In this document: positions 1-7,264 of the stretch, piece after piece
How the letters are laid out: the number at the start of each line of letters is the position of its first letter
Position numbering within the stretch: the first letter of the stretch is position 1
Assembly: GCA_011620845.1 (NCBI GenBank)
Contig: WOYJ01000153.1
Location: forward strand, 1-8,688
Source of the DNA: Methanobacteriaceae archaeon
GTDB taxonomy: Archaea > Methanobacteriota > Methanobacteria > Methanobacteriales > Methanobacteriaceae
DNA: 8,688 nucleotides
Reading direction: 5' to 3'
Translations under genes and position numbers: made by a program
Notes under the pieces: model-generated
Told to the model about the DNA's origin: nothing
Seen by the model: the letters and a program-made list of their open reading frames with translations, nothing else
The model's database searches: none

Positions 1-4
1 ATAT

Positions 5-493
5 TTAAGCTGCCTGTATAATAGGCACACGAACCACAGTCTCAGCAGTAGCAGCAGCATTCACAGTTACTGTTAAAGCACCAGTACTTGGTACAAAACG
101 TACACTAACAATCTCAGTTGCAGTAGCATCCGCACTAGCAGCTGTGAAATGGGCCTGTCCAAGAAAACCATCTATATCCTCTTCATTAGTAACTGTTGCA
201 GATGTAGCTTCTGCCGCTATTGTCAGGTCACGATTCACAACCTTTAATTTAGGTTCTATGATCTTATCATTTCCAACTGTAACCACACCATCAGCAGTAT
301 TTGATATATCACCACTGAATGTTTTTGGTGTGGGTACACCATTAGCATCACAGATAGGTACTTGACCCTCTGTACCAACAACTATTACCTCATTACCTTC
401 TAGTTCTCGGACACGGTCTCCTAATCCTGTTTCATAACTACTACGGTTTTCCCTGTTAATCCTCTTCGCCTCAGCAGTTGTTAATTGAACCAT
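5..493 (-). CDS. Small Ala/Thr/Val-rich protein after capsid gene, possible virion/decoration protein
   Basis: A complete 162-residue protein of no family I can name with certainty. It starts at ATG 493 with a GGGGTGA Shine-Dalgarno seven bases upstream and stops at 5-7. The first 30 or so residues are charged and probably helical (TAEAKRINRENRSSYETGLG). The rest is rich in Ala, Thr, Val and Gly with alternating hydrophobic residues, as expected for a beta-sandwich, ending in a VVRVPIIQAA strand. There are no signal peptide or membrane segments, and one Cys (ICDANG). Its position directly downstream of the major capsid gene is the usual place for a head decoration or stabilising protein or a head-tail connector. 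The Ala/Thr/Val-rich beta composition suits a capsid-surface protein better than a helical connector. Function is inferred from context and composition only. A hairpin and T-tract separate it from the capsid gene, so it may be expressed at a different level. Confidence 0.6.
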   Translation of the reverse strand: MVQLTTAEAKRINRENRSSYETGLGDRVRELEGNEVIVVGTEGQVPICDANGVPTPKTFSGDISNTADGVVTVGNDKIIEPKLKVVNRDLTIAAEATSATVTNEEDIDGFLGQAHFTAASADATATEIVSVRFVPSTGALTVTVNAAATAETVVRVPIIQAA

Positions 494-566
494 TCTATTG
501 TCACCCCTTTTTTATATTGTGAAAAAAAATAAATTAATAGGAAAAAGAACTCCTCTTTCCTAATTA
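494..566 (-). terminator. Hairpin plus T8 tract between capsid gene and downstream gene
   Basis: Just after the capsid stop codon the minus-strand transcript can form a short hairpin. Its arms lie at 538-544 and 556-562, with TAGGAAA pairing to TTTCCTA. It is followed by an AT-rich stretch and a run of eight T on the minus strand (complement of A522-529). Oligo-T tracts are sufficient for archaeal intrinsic termination, so this may reduce read-through from the capsid gene into the next gene. The next gene's Shine-Dalgarno (complement of 501-507) lies immediately beyond, so termination is probably partial. Confidence 0.4.
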
Positions 567-1544
567 TTATTTTTTAGTCTTAATACCATAGATTTTACCA
601 TTGAACTTTTCAGCACGGCACATGAAACTCTGGAAAGAAGCCAGAACAGAAGATGTGGTTAGCTTAGTCTTCGCAAGATCAATGACACGTGGTTCCATCA
701 GATACTTCAGCATAAGAGTGCTGTAATCCACAAACAGTATCTGCTCATCATCACTTCCACCAGCAAGGGCTGGGTCAACAATGATAGGTATCTCACCCGC
801 AGGTGAATCATAACGTGTAACCTGGAATCCGAAGGCCATCTCAGTCCTTGGTATGAGTGGTGCGTTCACATTTGGATAGAGTACATCTTCAAGTTGTGAT
901 TTAACATTGCTTGATGTCACTAGTGCACTGGGCATTCCACCAGCATCCATTATCTGATTACACATACTATCTAACTGGAACTTATCCGTAATCTCCTCAC
1001 CACCTTGAAGATCGGCAGTGTTAGTTATTATTAATGTTGACAAACCAACAGGGTTATTACCACTTGCTGCTCCGGTTAGCATTGCACTGTCAATATCTCC
1101 TAGGTGGGCTTCCAGTCCATCCTGTATCTCCTGCTCATACACATCTATCACACTGTCTTGTGAACCCATAATTAACTGGTCGGTAAGTTCTAATCTGTAT
1201 CTCCATGTAGTCATGGTTCCAGTTATAAGATCATATTCACTATCAGTTGCATTTCCTAGGTCTCCTCCTTCTGATATGAATCCACCAGCACCACCGGATA
1301 ATTTTTTAAGGAATGATGGTTTATTGGATCTGGTAGCGGTCACCCTGCCCATACTGTTTAGGTAACTGTAGAATGGGTATTTCTTCACCACCATATTCTG
1401 TAATGTGGGGTCTATCTCTGGTTCTATAATCGCACCAGCACTACCAGGAGCACTAGCTTCAGCGGTGCTTAGTGCTTTTTGGAGTTCGACCAGTTCATCT
1501 TTACTTGCGAAATGTCCTTTCATCGCTTCTTTTATTGTAGTCAT
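567..1544 (-). CDS. HK97-fold major capsid protein
   Basis: A 325-residue major capsid protein, the shell subunit of the viral head. The start is placed at ATG 1544 because a strong GGAGGT lies eight bases upstream (complement of 1553-1558). A longer frame begins at TTG 1565, but that puts the ribosome-binding site inside the gene, so I reject it. The first 40 or so residues are helical and charged (KEAMKGHFASKDELVELQKAL) and then become Ala/Ser/Gly-rich, like a short delta domain with a possible cleavage site. The remainder has typical capsid features: an E-loop/P-domain-like Gly-rich segment (SGGAGGFISEGGDLG), an internal NNPVGL segment, and a C-terminal beta-rich end. There is no covalent-crosslink motif I can recognise. 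The call rests on size, order (terminase, portal, protease, capsid) and overall resemblance to HK97-like capsids. It follows the protease/scaffold gene by 49 bases. Confidence 0.85.
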   Translation of the reverse strand: MTTIKEAMKGHFASKDELVELQKALSTAEASAPGSAGAIIEPEIDPTLQNMVVKKYPFYSYLNSMGRVTATRSNKPSFLKKLSGGAGGFISEGGDLGNATDSEYDLITGTMTTWRYRLELTDQLIMGSQDSVIDVYEQEIQDGLEAHLGDIDSAMLTGAASGNNPVGLSTLIITNTADLQGGEEITDKFQLDSMCNQIMDAGGMPSALVTSSNVKSQLEDVLYPNVNAPLIPRTEMAFGFQVTRYDSPAGEIPIIVDPALAGGSDDEQILFVDYSTLMLKYLMEPRVIDLAKTKLTTSSVLASFQSFMCRAEKFNGKIYGIKTKK

Positions 1545-1593
1545 AATTATATACCTCCTAATCAAATAATTAAAGTATTTATTTATCTTTTTT

Positions 1594-2073
1594 TTAGAGT
1601 CCTTTCCTCTGAACTAACATCTCAGCCGCTTTCCTGGTTGAAACCTTACCTACATCCCTGGTTTCATCCATCTCTTCATCTTCATTTCCTTTCTCGGCGT
1701 TGATGAACTTAGGCCCGCCTAATCTTTTAGACTTAGGCTCACCCTCACGGTTCTTAGCTATTGATTTAAGGGCTTTCTGTACTAATTCATCATCCCTCTC
1801 TTCAAGGGTCTTTGCATCCATAACAACCAGCTTAGCCGGTTCTTCCTCTGGTTCTTCATCTGGTTCTATTCCCAGTGATTTAAGCACACCATCAGTTATG
1901 TCTTTAACGAAAGCTTCTTTATCAAATTCCTCAACTTCCACTTCTTTATCTACTTCTTTTCCCACTTCATCAACGGTTGGTGTTGGTTTGAGTGGTTTAA
2001 TTAATTCTTTAACTTCATCTAATATTGATGCTTTATTAGCATCTAATAGTTCTTTTATTTCTTCTACTTCCAT
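1594..2073 (-). CDS. Predicted capsid scaffold translated from an internal start in the protease gene
   Basis: This is an in-frame 159-residue product nested in the 3' part of the protease gene. ATG 2073 is preceded by AAGGAGGA (complement of 2081-2088) at a seven-base spacing, one of the strongest ribosome-binding sites in the window, although it lies in the middle of a coding sequence. The product begins MEVEEIKELLDANKASILDE. It is rich in Glu, Asp and Lys with heptad-like hydrophobic spacing, has a central EEP-repeat linker, and ends in a basic segment (STRKAAEMLVQRKGL) that could bind the capsid protein. Lambda makes its scaffold Nu3 from an internal start in the protease gene C, and other phages do the same. 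No separate scaffold gene lies between protease and capsid, which fits. Expression is inferred from the Shine-Dalgarno; I cannot show it is used. Confidence 0.6.
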   Translation of the reverse strand: MEVEEIKELLDANKASILDEVKELIKPLKPTPTVDEVGKEVDKEVEVEEFDKEAFVKDITDGVLKSLGIEPDEEPEEEPAKLVVMDAKTLEERDDELVQKALKSIAKNREGEPKSKRLGGPKFINAEKGNEDEEMDETRDVGKVSTRKAAEMLVQRKGL

Positions 2074-2931
2074 GTTTATATCCTCCTTACTATTTTTAAT
2101 ACTTTTATCTTCAACTATTTCAGGTTCAATTATCCTATCAGAAATATCAAGGTCATATTTACGTTCAATACTCTTAATTATCTGGTTACATACTGTGCAT
2201 CCTTTATACTCCATACTAGCAGTTCCCAGTGTCGCCTGGTTAACCGGCATCGGTGTGAAAGTAGCATCTAATAGTAAACCTTCATCTAATTTCCTTATAC
2301 CATCCTCAACATAATCCTTATGACATATACCACCAAAAGAACCGCCCATATGCGTTCCGGATTTCAGTAGGTCGTTCACTTTCTCTTCCTTAGATTTCCG
2401 CACACGCCCCTTAACCCATAATTGGTTTCCTTTAATCTCACTACTCACAACAGGACCTAGTGTGTTTTCTTCTGTATAACTGTGTTCCAAGTACATGTTT
2501 ATGTGCGGTGCTTGTTCGGCCATGCTCTCCAGGAAATTCGGTGTCACCTGCTCTTTCTCAAGGTCCACATCCGTGGTTGCTAGTGCGTATTCCAGGTATA
2601 GGAAGCCGTCATCTCCGGTGTAGGATTTGGTGACTGGTAGGTTGAATTTGAATTTTTTATTAGTTAGTAGGTTGTTGTTCATTGTTTTATCACTCCCATG
2701 ATTTTTTAACCACTCCTTTGCAGAGTTTTTATCATATTTTGTTTTTTTGAATAGGTAAACGTAAACTGCTGATTTGCCATTTCCTCGTAGTAGTCCTAGT
2801 CGTCCTTTTACTCCTGCTCCGAAGTTGATGGTTCCTACTATGTTCACCTGTCCTTTATTATTGAGTCGGAATTCGCTCTCGGGGTGTTCGGGGTTGGGTA
2901 GATGGATATATTCTTCTGTAGTGTATGGCAT
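1594..2931 (-). CDS. Prohead maturation protease (S78/XkdF-like) with C-terminal scaffold region
   Basis: A 445-residue protein that should cleave scaffold and capsid tails during head maturation. The start is ATG 2931 with AAGGTGAT seven bases upstream. A frame extending to GTG 2943 uses that Shine-Dalgarno itself as coding sequence and is unlikely. Residues about 20-80 form a small domain ending in AKEWLKNHG, which I recall preceding XkdF-like proteases. Residues about 95-245 look like the protease fold, with a candidate catalytic His150 in YLEHSYTEENTLGP, a candidate nucleophile Ser198 in HMGGSFGG, and a closing LLLDATFTPMPVNQAT segment like the P-x-N-x-A end of HK97 proteases. Residues 287-445 are highly acidic and probably coiled-coil, with EEP repeats (DEEPEEEP), and resemble a scaffold. 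The catalytic assignments are by motif context, not alignment. The scaffold part also appears to be translated separately from an internal start at 2073. Confidence 0.82.
   Translation of the reverse strand: MPYTTEEYIHLPNPEHPESEFRLNNKGQVNIVGTINFGAGVKGRLGLLRGNGKSAVYVYLFKKTKYDKNSAKEWLKNHGSDKTMNNNLLTNKKFKFNLPVTKSYTGDDGFLYLEYALATTDVDLEKEQVTPNFLESMAEQAPHINMYLEHSYTEENTLGPVVSSEIKGNQLWVKGRVRKSKEEKVNDLLKSGTHMGGSFGGICHKDYVEDGIRKLDEGLLLDATFTPMPVNQATLGTASMEYKGCTVCNQIIKSIERKYDLDISDRIIEPEIVEDKSIKNSKEDINMEVEEIKELLDANKASILDEVKELIKPLKPTPTVDEVGKEVDKEVEVEEFDKEAFVKDITDGVLKSLGIEPDEEPEEEPAKLVVMDAKTLEERDDELVQKALKSIAKNREGEPKSKRLGGPKFINAEKGNEDEEMDETRDVGKVSTRKAAEMLVQRKGL
2074..2088 (-). promoter_or_regulatory. Strong internal Shine-Dalgarno for the nested scaffold
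   Basis: On the minus strand this reads AAGGAGGA, then seven bases, then the ATG at 2073. It lies within the protease reading frame, where such a long match to the 16S rRNA 3' end would not be expected by chance at a correctly spaced in-frame Met. It encodes the Lys-Glu-Asp-Ile-Asn residues just before the internal Met. Confidence 0.6.
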
Positions 2932-2943
2932 GTTAATAATCAC

Positions 2944-2990
2944 CTTATTTCTTTTTTTTTATCCTAAAAAAAAGGGGATAGTATAGGATA
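2944..2990 (-). terminator. T8 tract with flanking inverted repeat between head morphogenesis and protease genes
   Basis: The minus-strand transcript leaves the head morphogenesis gene through AT-rich sequence with a run of eight T (complement of A2966-2973). The run lies between 6-base inverted arms, TATCCT at 2960-2965 and AGGATA at 2985-2990 on the plus strand. An alternative pairing uses a second TATCC copy, the complement of 2976-2980. The loop is long, so the hairpin is weak and the T-run is the more convincing signal. The protease Shine-Dalgarno follows at once (complement of 2939-2946), so any termination would be partial and would tune expression of protease, scaffold and capsid. Confidence 0.35.
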
Positions 2991-3950
2991 TTATTTTGTT
3001 CTAACATTTTCTTGTTCACATCTACAACCAAAATGCGGTTCCTCTGGCCATTCATCAACATTATATGGGCTGTTCGCTTCTAATTTGAGACAATCACTAC
3101 ATACACGATCATCACCAGCAGTCACCCAATCCGCTACAAGTGTCCTGTCCATGGTGATAATACCAAGGATTAATGCTCCGAGTATGGCTTCTTTATGTGC
3201 CTCTACCCATCCGAACATCCCAGCCTTATCAGTGTTACCCTGAGCTTCACCCCACGCACCAACATAGTCACTGCACCAGTCACGTAGTTCATCTTCTGTC
3301 AAGTCCGGTTCTATCTTATGTAATTCTCTCATGCACTCGGTCCAATTGGATGTGGGGTTGGCTTTTATTATTGATTTCTGCTCTGAAGTTGATTGCTTTT
3401 TATGCTGTTGTATCGCTTTGATCAGGATGTGTTGTTCTATTCTTCCACGCAGGTTTAAGCCTATCTTTCTTATGTTTAATTTTTGTTGTAATAGGATTAA
3501 TTCAAGTTTAAAAGTATCAATTTTATCAGGATCATATTCATTATCCTTATCTATCTTTTCAAGTGTCCGAATACCATCATCTATTCCATCATTCCATATC
3601 TGTGGTATGTGCTTATCAACTAGTTTCTGACCATCTTTTATAAAGCTCTGCACTGGCTTATCAATACTATCCACTTTCTTTGAAGGGTCCTTATCAGTGA
3701 ATATGATCTTATTAATCTTATCATATAATTTCCTTAGTAAGTCTAGTAGGGCTTCCCGGTATTCTATCTCGTCCTTTGTTGGTTCACCCTCACCTATCAT
3801 GGTATCTGGTTTAAAATCCGGTACTGATAATGGTGTTGCTGTTTTCTGTTTCAGTCCAGTCAGGTCCTCTGGTTTGAGGTTGCTACTGATTATCAGGGCA
3901 TCTAATATTTTCTCATCTACCCTGATAGTATCATCTCTGTGTTGGCACAT
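2991..3950 (-). CDS. Head morphogenesis / minor capsid protein (Mu gpF / SPP1 gp7-like)
   Basis: A 319-residue protein starting at ATG 3950, with a GGTTGAT Shine-Dalgarno-like stretch just upstream. Residues about 60-190 are Lys/Asp/Glu-rich and probably helical. The last 50 residues are diagnostic: DWVTAGDDRVCSDC (Cys284, Cys287) followed by EEPHFGCRCEQ (His306, Cys309, Cys311). This is the CxxC ... HxxCxC ending of the Mu F / SPP1 gp7 head morphogenesis family (PF04233), which may bind a metal. Members are minor head components that act at or near the portal during head assembly, and SPP1 gp7 influences DNA delivery. The gene sits between portal and protease, exactly where this family is normally found, 27 bases after the portal stop. 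A hydrophobic segment near residues 255-267 (ILGALILGIIT) is short and probably packs in the fold rather than spanning a membrane. Confidence 0.85.
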   Translation of the reverse strand: MCQHRDDTIRVDEKILDALIISSNLKPEDLTGLKQKTATPLSVPDFKPDTMIGEGEPTKDEIEYREALLDLLRKLYDKINKIIFTDKDPSKKVDSIDKPVQSFIKDGQKLVDKHIPQIWNDGIDDGIRTLEKIDKDNEYDPDKIDTFKLELILLQQKLNIRKIGLNLRGRIEQHILIKAIQQHKKQSTSEQKSIIKANPTSNWTECMRELHKIEPDLTEDELRDWCSDYVGAWGEAQGNTDKAGMFGWVEAHKEAILGALILGIITMDRTLVADWVTAGDDRVCSDCLKLEANSPYNVDEWPEEPHFGCRCEQENVRTK

Positions 3951-3977
3951 TAAATATCAACCATTCCCTTTTTATTC

Positions 3978-5303
3978 TTAGAGGATGTAACCTTTACGTT
4001 GTAATATTGATTTAACCTTAAAAGCATCACGTTCTACTACTTCTTTAACAGGTTCGGTGGGCATATTATAACCAGTACCACCTATTGCATATTGTAATGG
4101 TTCATCACCCCATGGTACCGGGTCCTCACCATAATCAGTCCGTATCTCATTTATGAACTTAGAACCATTCCGTAGGCGTATGTTCTCAATATTAACCCGT
4201 TGAAGCTTATCCTCCAGGTCAATATCTCCAAAGTGGAACTCCTCATCCCATCCAAAGGACTTCCATGCAGATCCTAACACACGCTTAAACTCGCTCTCAA
4301 ATGGTTTGAAAACACGTCCACCAAGGCGTTTCTTGAAGAGTTTCATATCCTCTTCACTATCACCTTTACCACCAAGTTGCCCACCATCCTTAATACCAAC
4401 TAGTTTTGGCGGTACCTGGTAGGTCATGATGCAACGGTCACGCATCATATTTAATAGTGTGGTGAATTCAAGATCACGATTTGTCTGTGTTATCTTCTGA
4501 TACTTAGCACCGTGTAATGTTATATGGCCCCGGGGGTTTTCCTGTGCGTTCTCTTTCATCAGCTCGACTGCTGTCCGGACATCTTCATCATTCATATCCT
4601 TATCAAATTCGAACGCTCCACGTGGGTCCATCTTCGCCTCGAAGAAATCATTATTAAAGTTCCGTGCGTTAATATCCATCGTTATACTCTTTGCACAGAC
4701 ATCAATGGGGCTTTGGCCCCATATCTCATTAGTTATGTCTGGTATCATTACGTGTATTAGTTCGTCTGGTTCGTATCGTATGTTCGTACCTATGAGACCG
4801 TATTGGTCGGTGTCGTAGTGGTACATCATCCGATGTGGTTGTATGAAGTATTGTCCGACTGGTAGTCCTTGTATGGTTTTGTCGTAGGATATTTCTGCGA
4901 AGAAATCACCAGTACCCATATAGGATTGTATTGCTTTACTGATATAATTCGTGTAATCTTCTGCGCTGTTATCTCCTGCTGGTCTTTTATAGAGGTCTGT
5001 TATATATTCTATTACGTCTGGGTCGTCTTTTTCTTTATTATCACTGTATATGTCGAAGTTTGCGGCTAGTGTTTCTACTACGTAGGCTTGTATGCAGGAG
5101 TAGATTACTTCTGTTTTCATCGCATTATAGTATGTGGTCCAGGTTACACGGGCTGTTTTAGCATTATCTGTTCCATAGTTACCAGCCATCGCCATATATG
5201 GGTATAGCCATCCGTAGCCGGATGTGTATATGTTTTGTTTACGTTCTGGTTTACGTGTTATTTGGAATGGTAATGCTTTTTGTATTGTTTGTAGTATTGA
5301 CAA
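3978..5303 (-). CDS. HK97-family phage portal protein
   Basis: A 441-residue portal protein, which forms the dodecameric ring at the special capsid vertex through which TerL pumps DNA. Visible family features are VIYSCIQAYVVETLAANFDIY near residues 66-86, the WGQSPIDVCAKSITMDINARNFNNDFF helix region near 195-221, DPRGAFEF near 226-233, and the conserved YQVPPKLVG near 295-303, all typical of PF04860. Length matches the family. The start seems to be TTG 5303. The frame is closed by a stop 19 bases further upstream, an AAGGTTGGGAAGAT stretch lies just ahead, and the next Met (residue 38) would remove a normal-looking basic portal N-terminus. A weak start could keep portal levels low relative to capsid. 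The gene follows TerL with a 34-base gap. Confidence 0.92.
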   Translation of the reverse strand: MSILQTIQKALPFQITRKPERKQNIYTSGYGWLYPYMAMAGNYGTDNAKTARVTWTTYYNAMKTEVIYSCIQAYVVETLAANFDIYSDNKEKDDPDVIEYITDLYKRPAGDNSAEDYTNYISKAIQSYMGTGDFFAEISYDKTIQGLPVGQYFIQPHRMMYHYDTDQYGLIGTNIRYEPDELIHVMIPDITNEIWGQSPIDVCAKSITMDINARNFNNDFFEAKMDPRGAFEFDKDMNDEDVRTAVELMKENAQENPRGHITLHGAKYQKITQTNRDLEFTTLLNMMRDRCIMTYQVPPKLVGIKDGGQLGGKGDSEEDMKLFKKRLGGRVFKPFESEFKRVLGSAWKSFGWDEEFHFGDIDLEDKLQRVNIENIRLRNGSKFINEIRTDYGEDPVPWGDEPLQYAIGGTGYNMPTEPVKEVVERDAFKVKSILQRKGYIL

Positions 5304-5337
5304 TTTTATCTTCCCAACCTTTTATAATATCATTTTT

Positions 5338-6738
5338 TCATAATGTAATGTAACCAACACCAGCATAAGACTTATTCGTTCTCATAGAAAAATAATTATA
5401 TCCATAAGCAAAAGTATCCACAATATCATCATGCTGACCCTCAGGGAAAGCCTGCAACTCCCTATTAACTTTATCCTTTAATTTCTTATCATTAAGCATT
5501 AAAAAGAAATTCCTGTCCAATATACCATTTTTAAGTGGTGTAGCCCGGTCTGGTTTACTTTTAATAGCCTGCGCCCGGTAAACTCTGTAACCTTCTAATT
5601 GTTTCTCCCATTCTTTGAATAGTAGATCACCAGCTGCTGCAACTCCTGTTTCAATAAGTATCTTAACATTATAACCATCCTTCATGGCTGTGTTGAGTAT
5701 TTTCTGTTTTGTTCCACCTGCAAATTGACCATAGACTATATCAGTACATCCTATCCTATCATGATTTGTGAGGACGATAAGAGAACCTGCAGTGTAATCT
5801 GATTTAATACTTTCTGATGATTGTATATCCCATACTCTTATCCAATCTATTATCTCCTCATTATTGTCGAGTTCATCAATATATTGTAATTTGTCTATGT
5901 CAAAGAAATCAGATGTTTCATCTAAGGGTTTCTGTTGGTACTGTGAACTGAACAACCTTTCACCTATCTTATCCTTTCTTTTTTCAAGCTCTTCTATATT
6001 ATATTGTTCAGGCCATAATGGTGCGCCATCCTCTTTGATAGCGGGGAATTCGATGAAAATAAAATCATCCGCAAGGTTATCCTTGAAATATCCGATCAGA
6101 TCATGTGAATGCCATCTTGTGTGCAGGATTAGGAATTTTGTCTTGGGTTCTATACGTTGGTCCACAACCGTCAAATACCAGTCAATCTTCTTTTGGAGTG
6201 CTGTTGGTGTGAACTCCTCCTCCTCGCCCTTGTATGGATCATCAATAATCAGGTAATCCGCATCAAAACCAGTTATCCCACCTTTAGCACCAGTTAGTCT
6301 AATCGAACCATTATATAATTTCTTATCCTTGTCACAGAACATTAACCATGTGCTTGATTGTTTCTCATCCGCAAGATACACGTCAAAGTAAGGTCCCCAG
6401 GTTTTAACAAACTCTCTTAACTCTAAACCAAATCTCTCTGCCAAAGTACTGGTGTTTGATATTATGAGGATGTTTAAGTTGGGATTTTGGAATATAATCC
6501 ATAGAGGATAAGCTATTGTAATCGCTGACGATTTACTATGGCGTGGTGGCATCGATACACATAAATGCTTATCTAATAATCCCAGCTTTAGTTTCATCAA
6601 GTACCGGCAGAGCTTCCGAATATGCTTAGCTGGTTTACGATCTTTTCCAAATTTCTCATTAGCAACAAAAAATTGATAAAACAAATATAAATCATTCAAG
6701 AATCTAGGATCCAAACCATCCAGGGAATAATTGTTCAT
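5338..6738 (-). CDS. terL: Terminase large subunit (packaging ATPase and nuclease)
   Basis: A 466-residue full-length terminase motor that translocates DNA into the prohead and cuts the concatemer. The N-terminal ATPase shows a Walker A-like MPPRHSKS at residues 63-70 (Ser before the Lys, a variant I recall in many phage terminases), Walker B LIIDDP at 163-168 after GGITGFDADY, and the coupling motif HTRWHSHD at 206-213. The C-terminal RNase H-like nuclease shows its acidic residues in order: RVWDIQ (Asp304), ILIETG (Glu363), and GQHDDIVDTFAYG (Asp437, Asp438, Asp441). All motifs are intact, so both activities are expected. It starts at ATG 6738, three bases after the TerS stop, with GGGGGAT upstream, so translation is probably coupled to terS. 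This is the most secure call in the window and anchors the whole module as viral. Confidence 0.96.
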   Translation of the reverse strand: MNNYSLDGLDPRFLNDLYLFYQFFVANEKFGKDRKPAKHIRKLCRYLMKLKLGLLDKHLCVSMPPRHSKSSAITIAYPLWIIFQNPNLNILIISNTSTLAERFGLELREFVKTWGPYFDVYLADEKQSSTWLMFCDKDKKLYNGSIRLTGAKGGITGFDADYLIIDDPYKGEEEEFTPTALQKKIDWYLTVVDQRIEPKTKFLILHTRWHSHDLIGYFKDNLADDFIFIEFPAIKEDGAPLWPEQYNIEELEKRKDKIGERLFSSQYQQKPLDETSDFFDIDKLQYIDELDNNEEIIDWIRVWDIQSSESIKSDYTAGSLIVLTNHDRIGCTDIVYGQFAGGTKQKILNTAMKDGYNVKILIETGVAAAGDLLFKEWEKQLEGYRVYRAQAIKSKPDRATPLKNGILDRNFFLMLNDKKLKDKVNRELQAFPEGQHDDIVDTFAYGYNYFSMRTNKSYAGVGYITL

Positions 6739-6741
6739 TCA

Positions 6742-7197
6742 TCATATCCCCCTGATATCCTCATCTATAATTTCTTTCTGCGCATCCTTATCAAAATTAG
6801 TTAATTTAATATCAGTAACATTATGACTCCGCTCAGTAGCTTCACCCTGCAAATTCAAAGCACCATCAACCACTAATTTCAAGTCACGTGTATTTTCTAT
6901 TTTAATATTGAAATTATTCTTCAAATCATCTAATAGTTTATGGTAAAAACTAAGATACTTCACCTTATTCTCTGTTATCGTTGCGTTAGTTCTTTTCTCA
7001 ACTTCTTTCTGTATTTCAGCGCTTCGTATGGCTTCTCGTTCATCCCAGTTGAACTTTTTTTTCCAGTTGTATATTGAAGATTCACTACAACTTAACTCTA
7101 AACTTACTTGAGTTATTGCTTGTGTGGTGTCGATGCCTTCTAGTTTTTTGGTTAGGTATAGTTCGAATGCGTCTCGGTGGCGTTGTAGTTCTTTCAT
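6742..7197 (-). CDS. terS: Terminase small subunit (DNA-recognition, HTH)
   Basis: A 151-residue protein that should bind the viral packaging site and load TerL. Residues about 23-52 form a helix-turn-helix ending in SSIYNWKKKFNWDER, a pattern seen in many phage small terminases, followed by a long charged region for oligomerisation (residues 55-105) and an acidic C-terminus. I choose ATG 7197. A longer frame runs to TTG 7251 but would translate through the divergent promoter region and adds residues unlike the family. The ribosome-binding site is weak: TGATCC just upstream could pair with the extended 16S tail, or the message may be leaderless if the TATA-like element 20-28 bases upstream is used. 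It abuts terL by three bases, and the divergent small cassette starts on the other side of an 90-base control region. Confidence 0.85.
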   Translation of the reverse strand: MKELQRHRDAFELYLTKKLEGIDTTQAITQVSLELSCSESSIYNWKKKFNWDEREAIRSAEIQKEVEKRTNATITENKVKYLSFYHKLLDDLKNNFNIKIENTRDLKLVVDGALNLQGEATERSHNVTDIKLTNFDKDAQKEIIDEDIRGI

Positions 7198-7215
7198 ATG
7201 GATCAAATCGTAACA

Positions 7216-7223
7216 TTTATATA
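7216..7223 (+). promoter_or_regulatory. Candidate archaeal TATA box for the plus-strand cassette
   Basis: TTTATATA matches the methanogen box A consensus. A start site about 25 bases downstream would fall near 7245 and leave a leader of roughly 40 bases before the ATG at 7288, which carries its own GGTGAT ribosome-binding site at 7278-7283. The same bases in reverse could serve terS, putting its transcript start almost on the start codon. Confidence 0.4.
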
Positions 7224-7248
7224 TGATGACTAACTTAGTATAGTATAG

Positions 7249-7264
7249 CAAGTAGGAATACTTG
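7249..7264. repeat. Perfect inverted repeat, candidate operator
   Basis: CAAGTA at 7249-7254 and TACTTG at 7259-7264 are perfect inverted copies separated by GGAA. It lies between the two TGACTAAC direct repeats and at the expected start of the plus-strand transcript. The short palindrome suits a dimeric regulator. Confidence 0.4.

Noticed and set aside
61..70. Phase-variation or CRISPR-like repeats in the GCA-rich stretch of the first gene
   Set aside because: The short run of GCA-like triplets reflects Ala codons in the minus-strand protein; there are no spaced identical repeats.
1545..1565. Longer capsid protein beginning at TTG 1565
   Set aside because: It would place the strong GGAGGT site inside the coding region; that site is correctly spaced for ATG 1544.
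1700..2314. A 204-codon plus-strand open frame opposite the protease/scaffold gene
   Set aside because: It is Ser/Leu/Thr-rich low-complexity sequence, as expected from the antisense of an acidic Glu/Asp/Lys-rich coding region. It has no good ribosome-binding site or recognisable domain, and the minus-strand gene is clearly real.
2932..2943. Longer protease beginning at GTG 2943
   Set aside because: The GTG is part of the GGTGAT Shine-Dalgarno that serves ATG 2931.
5864..6256. A 130-codon plus-strand open frame opposite terL
   Set aside because: It lies wholly inside the well-supported large terminase gene, is Ser-rich, and matches no family I know.
7198..7251. Longer terS beginning at TTG 7251
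   Set aside because: The added residues would be coded by the TATA-like and repeat sequences of the divergent control region. The ATG at 7197 gives a normal small-terminase N-terminus.
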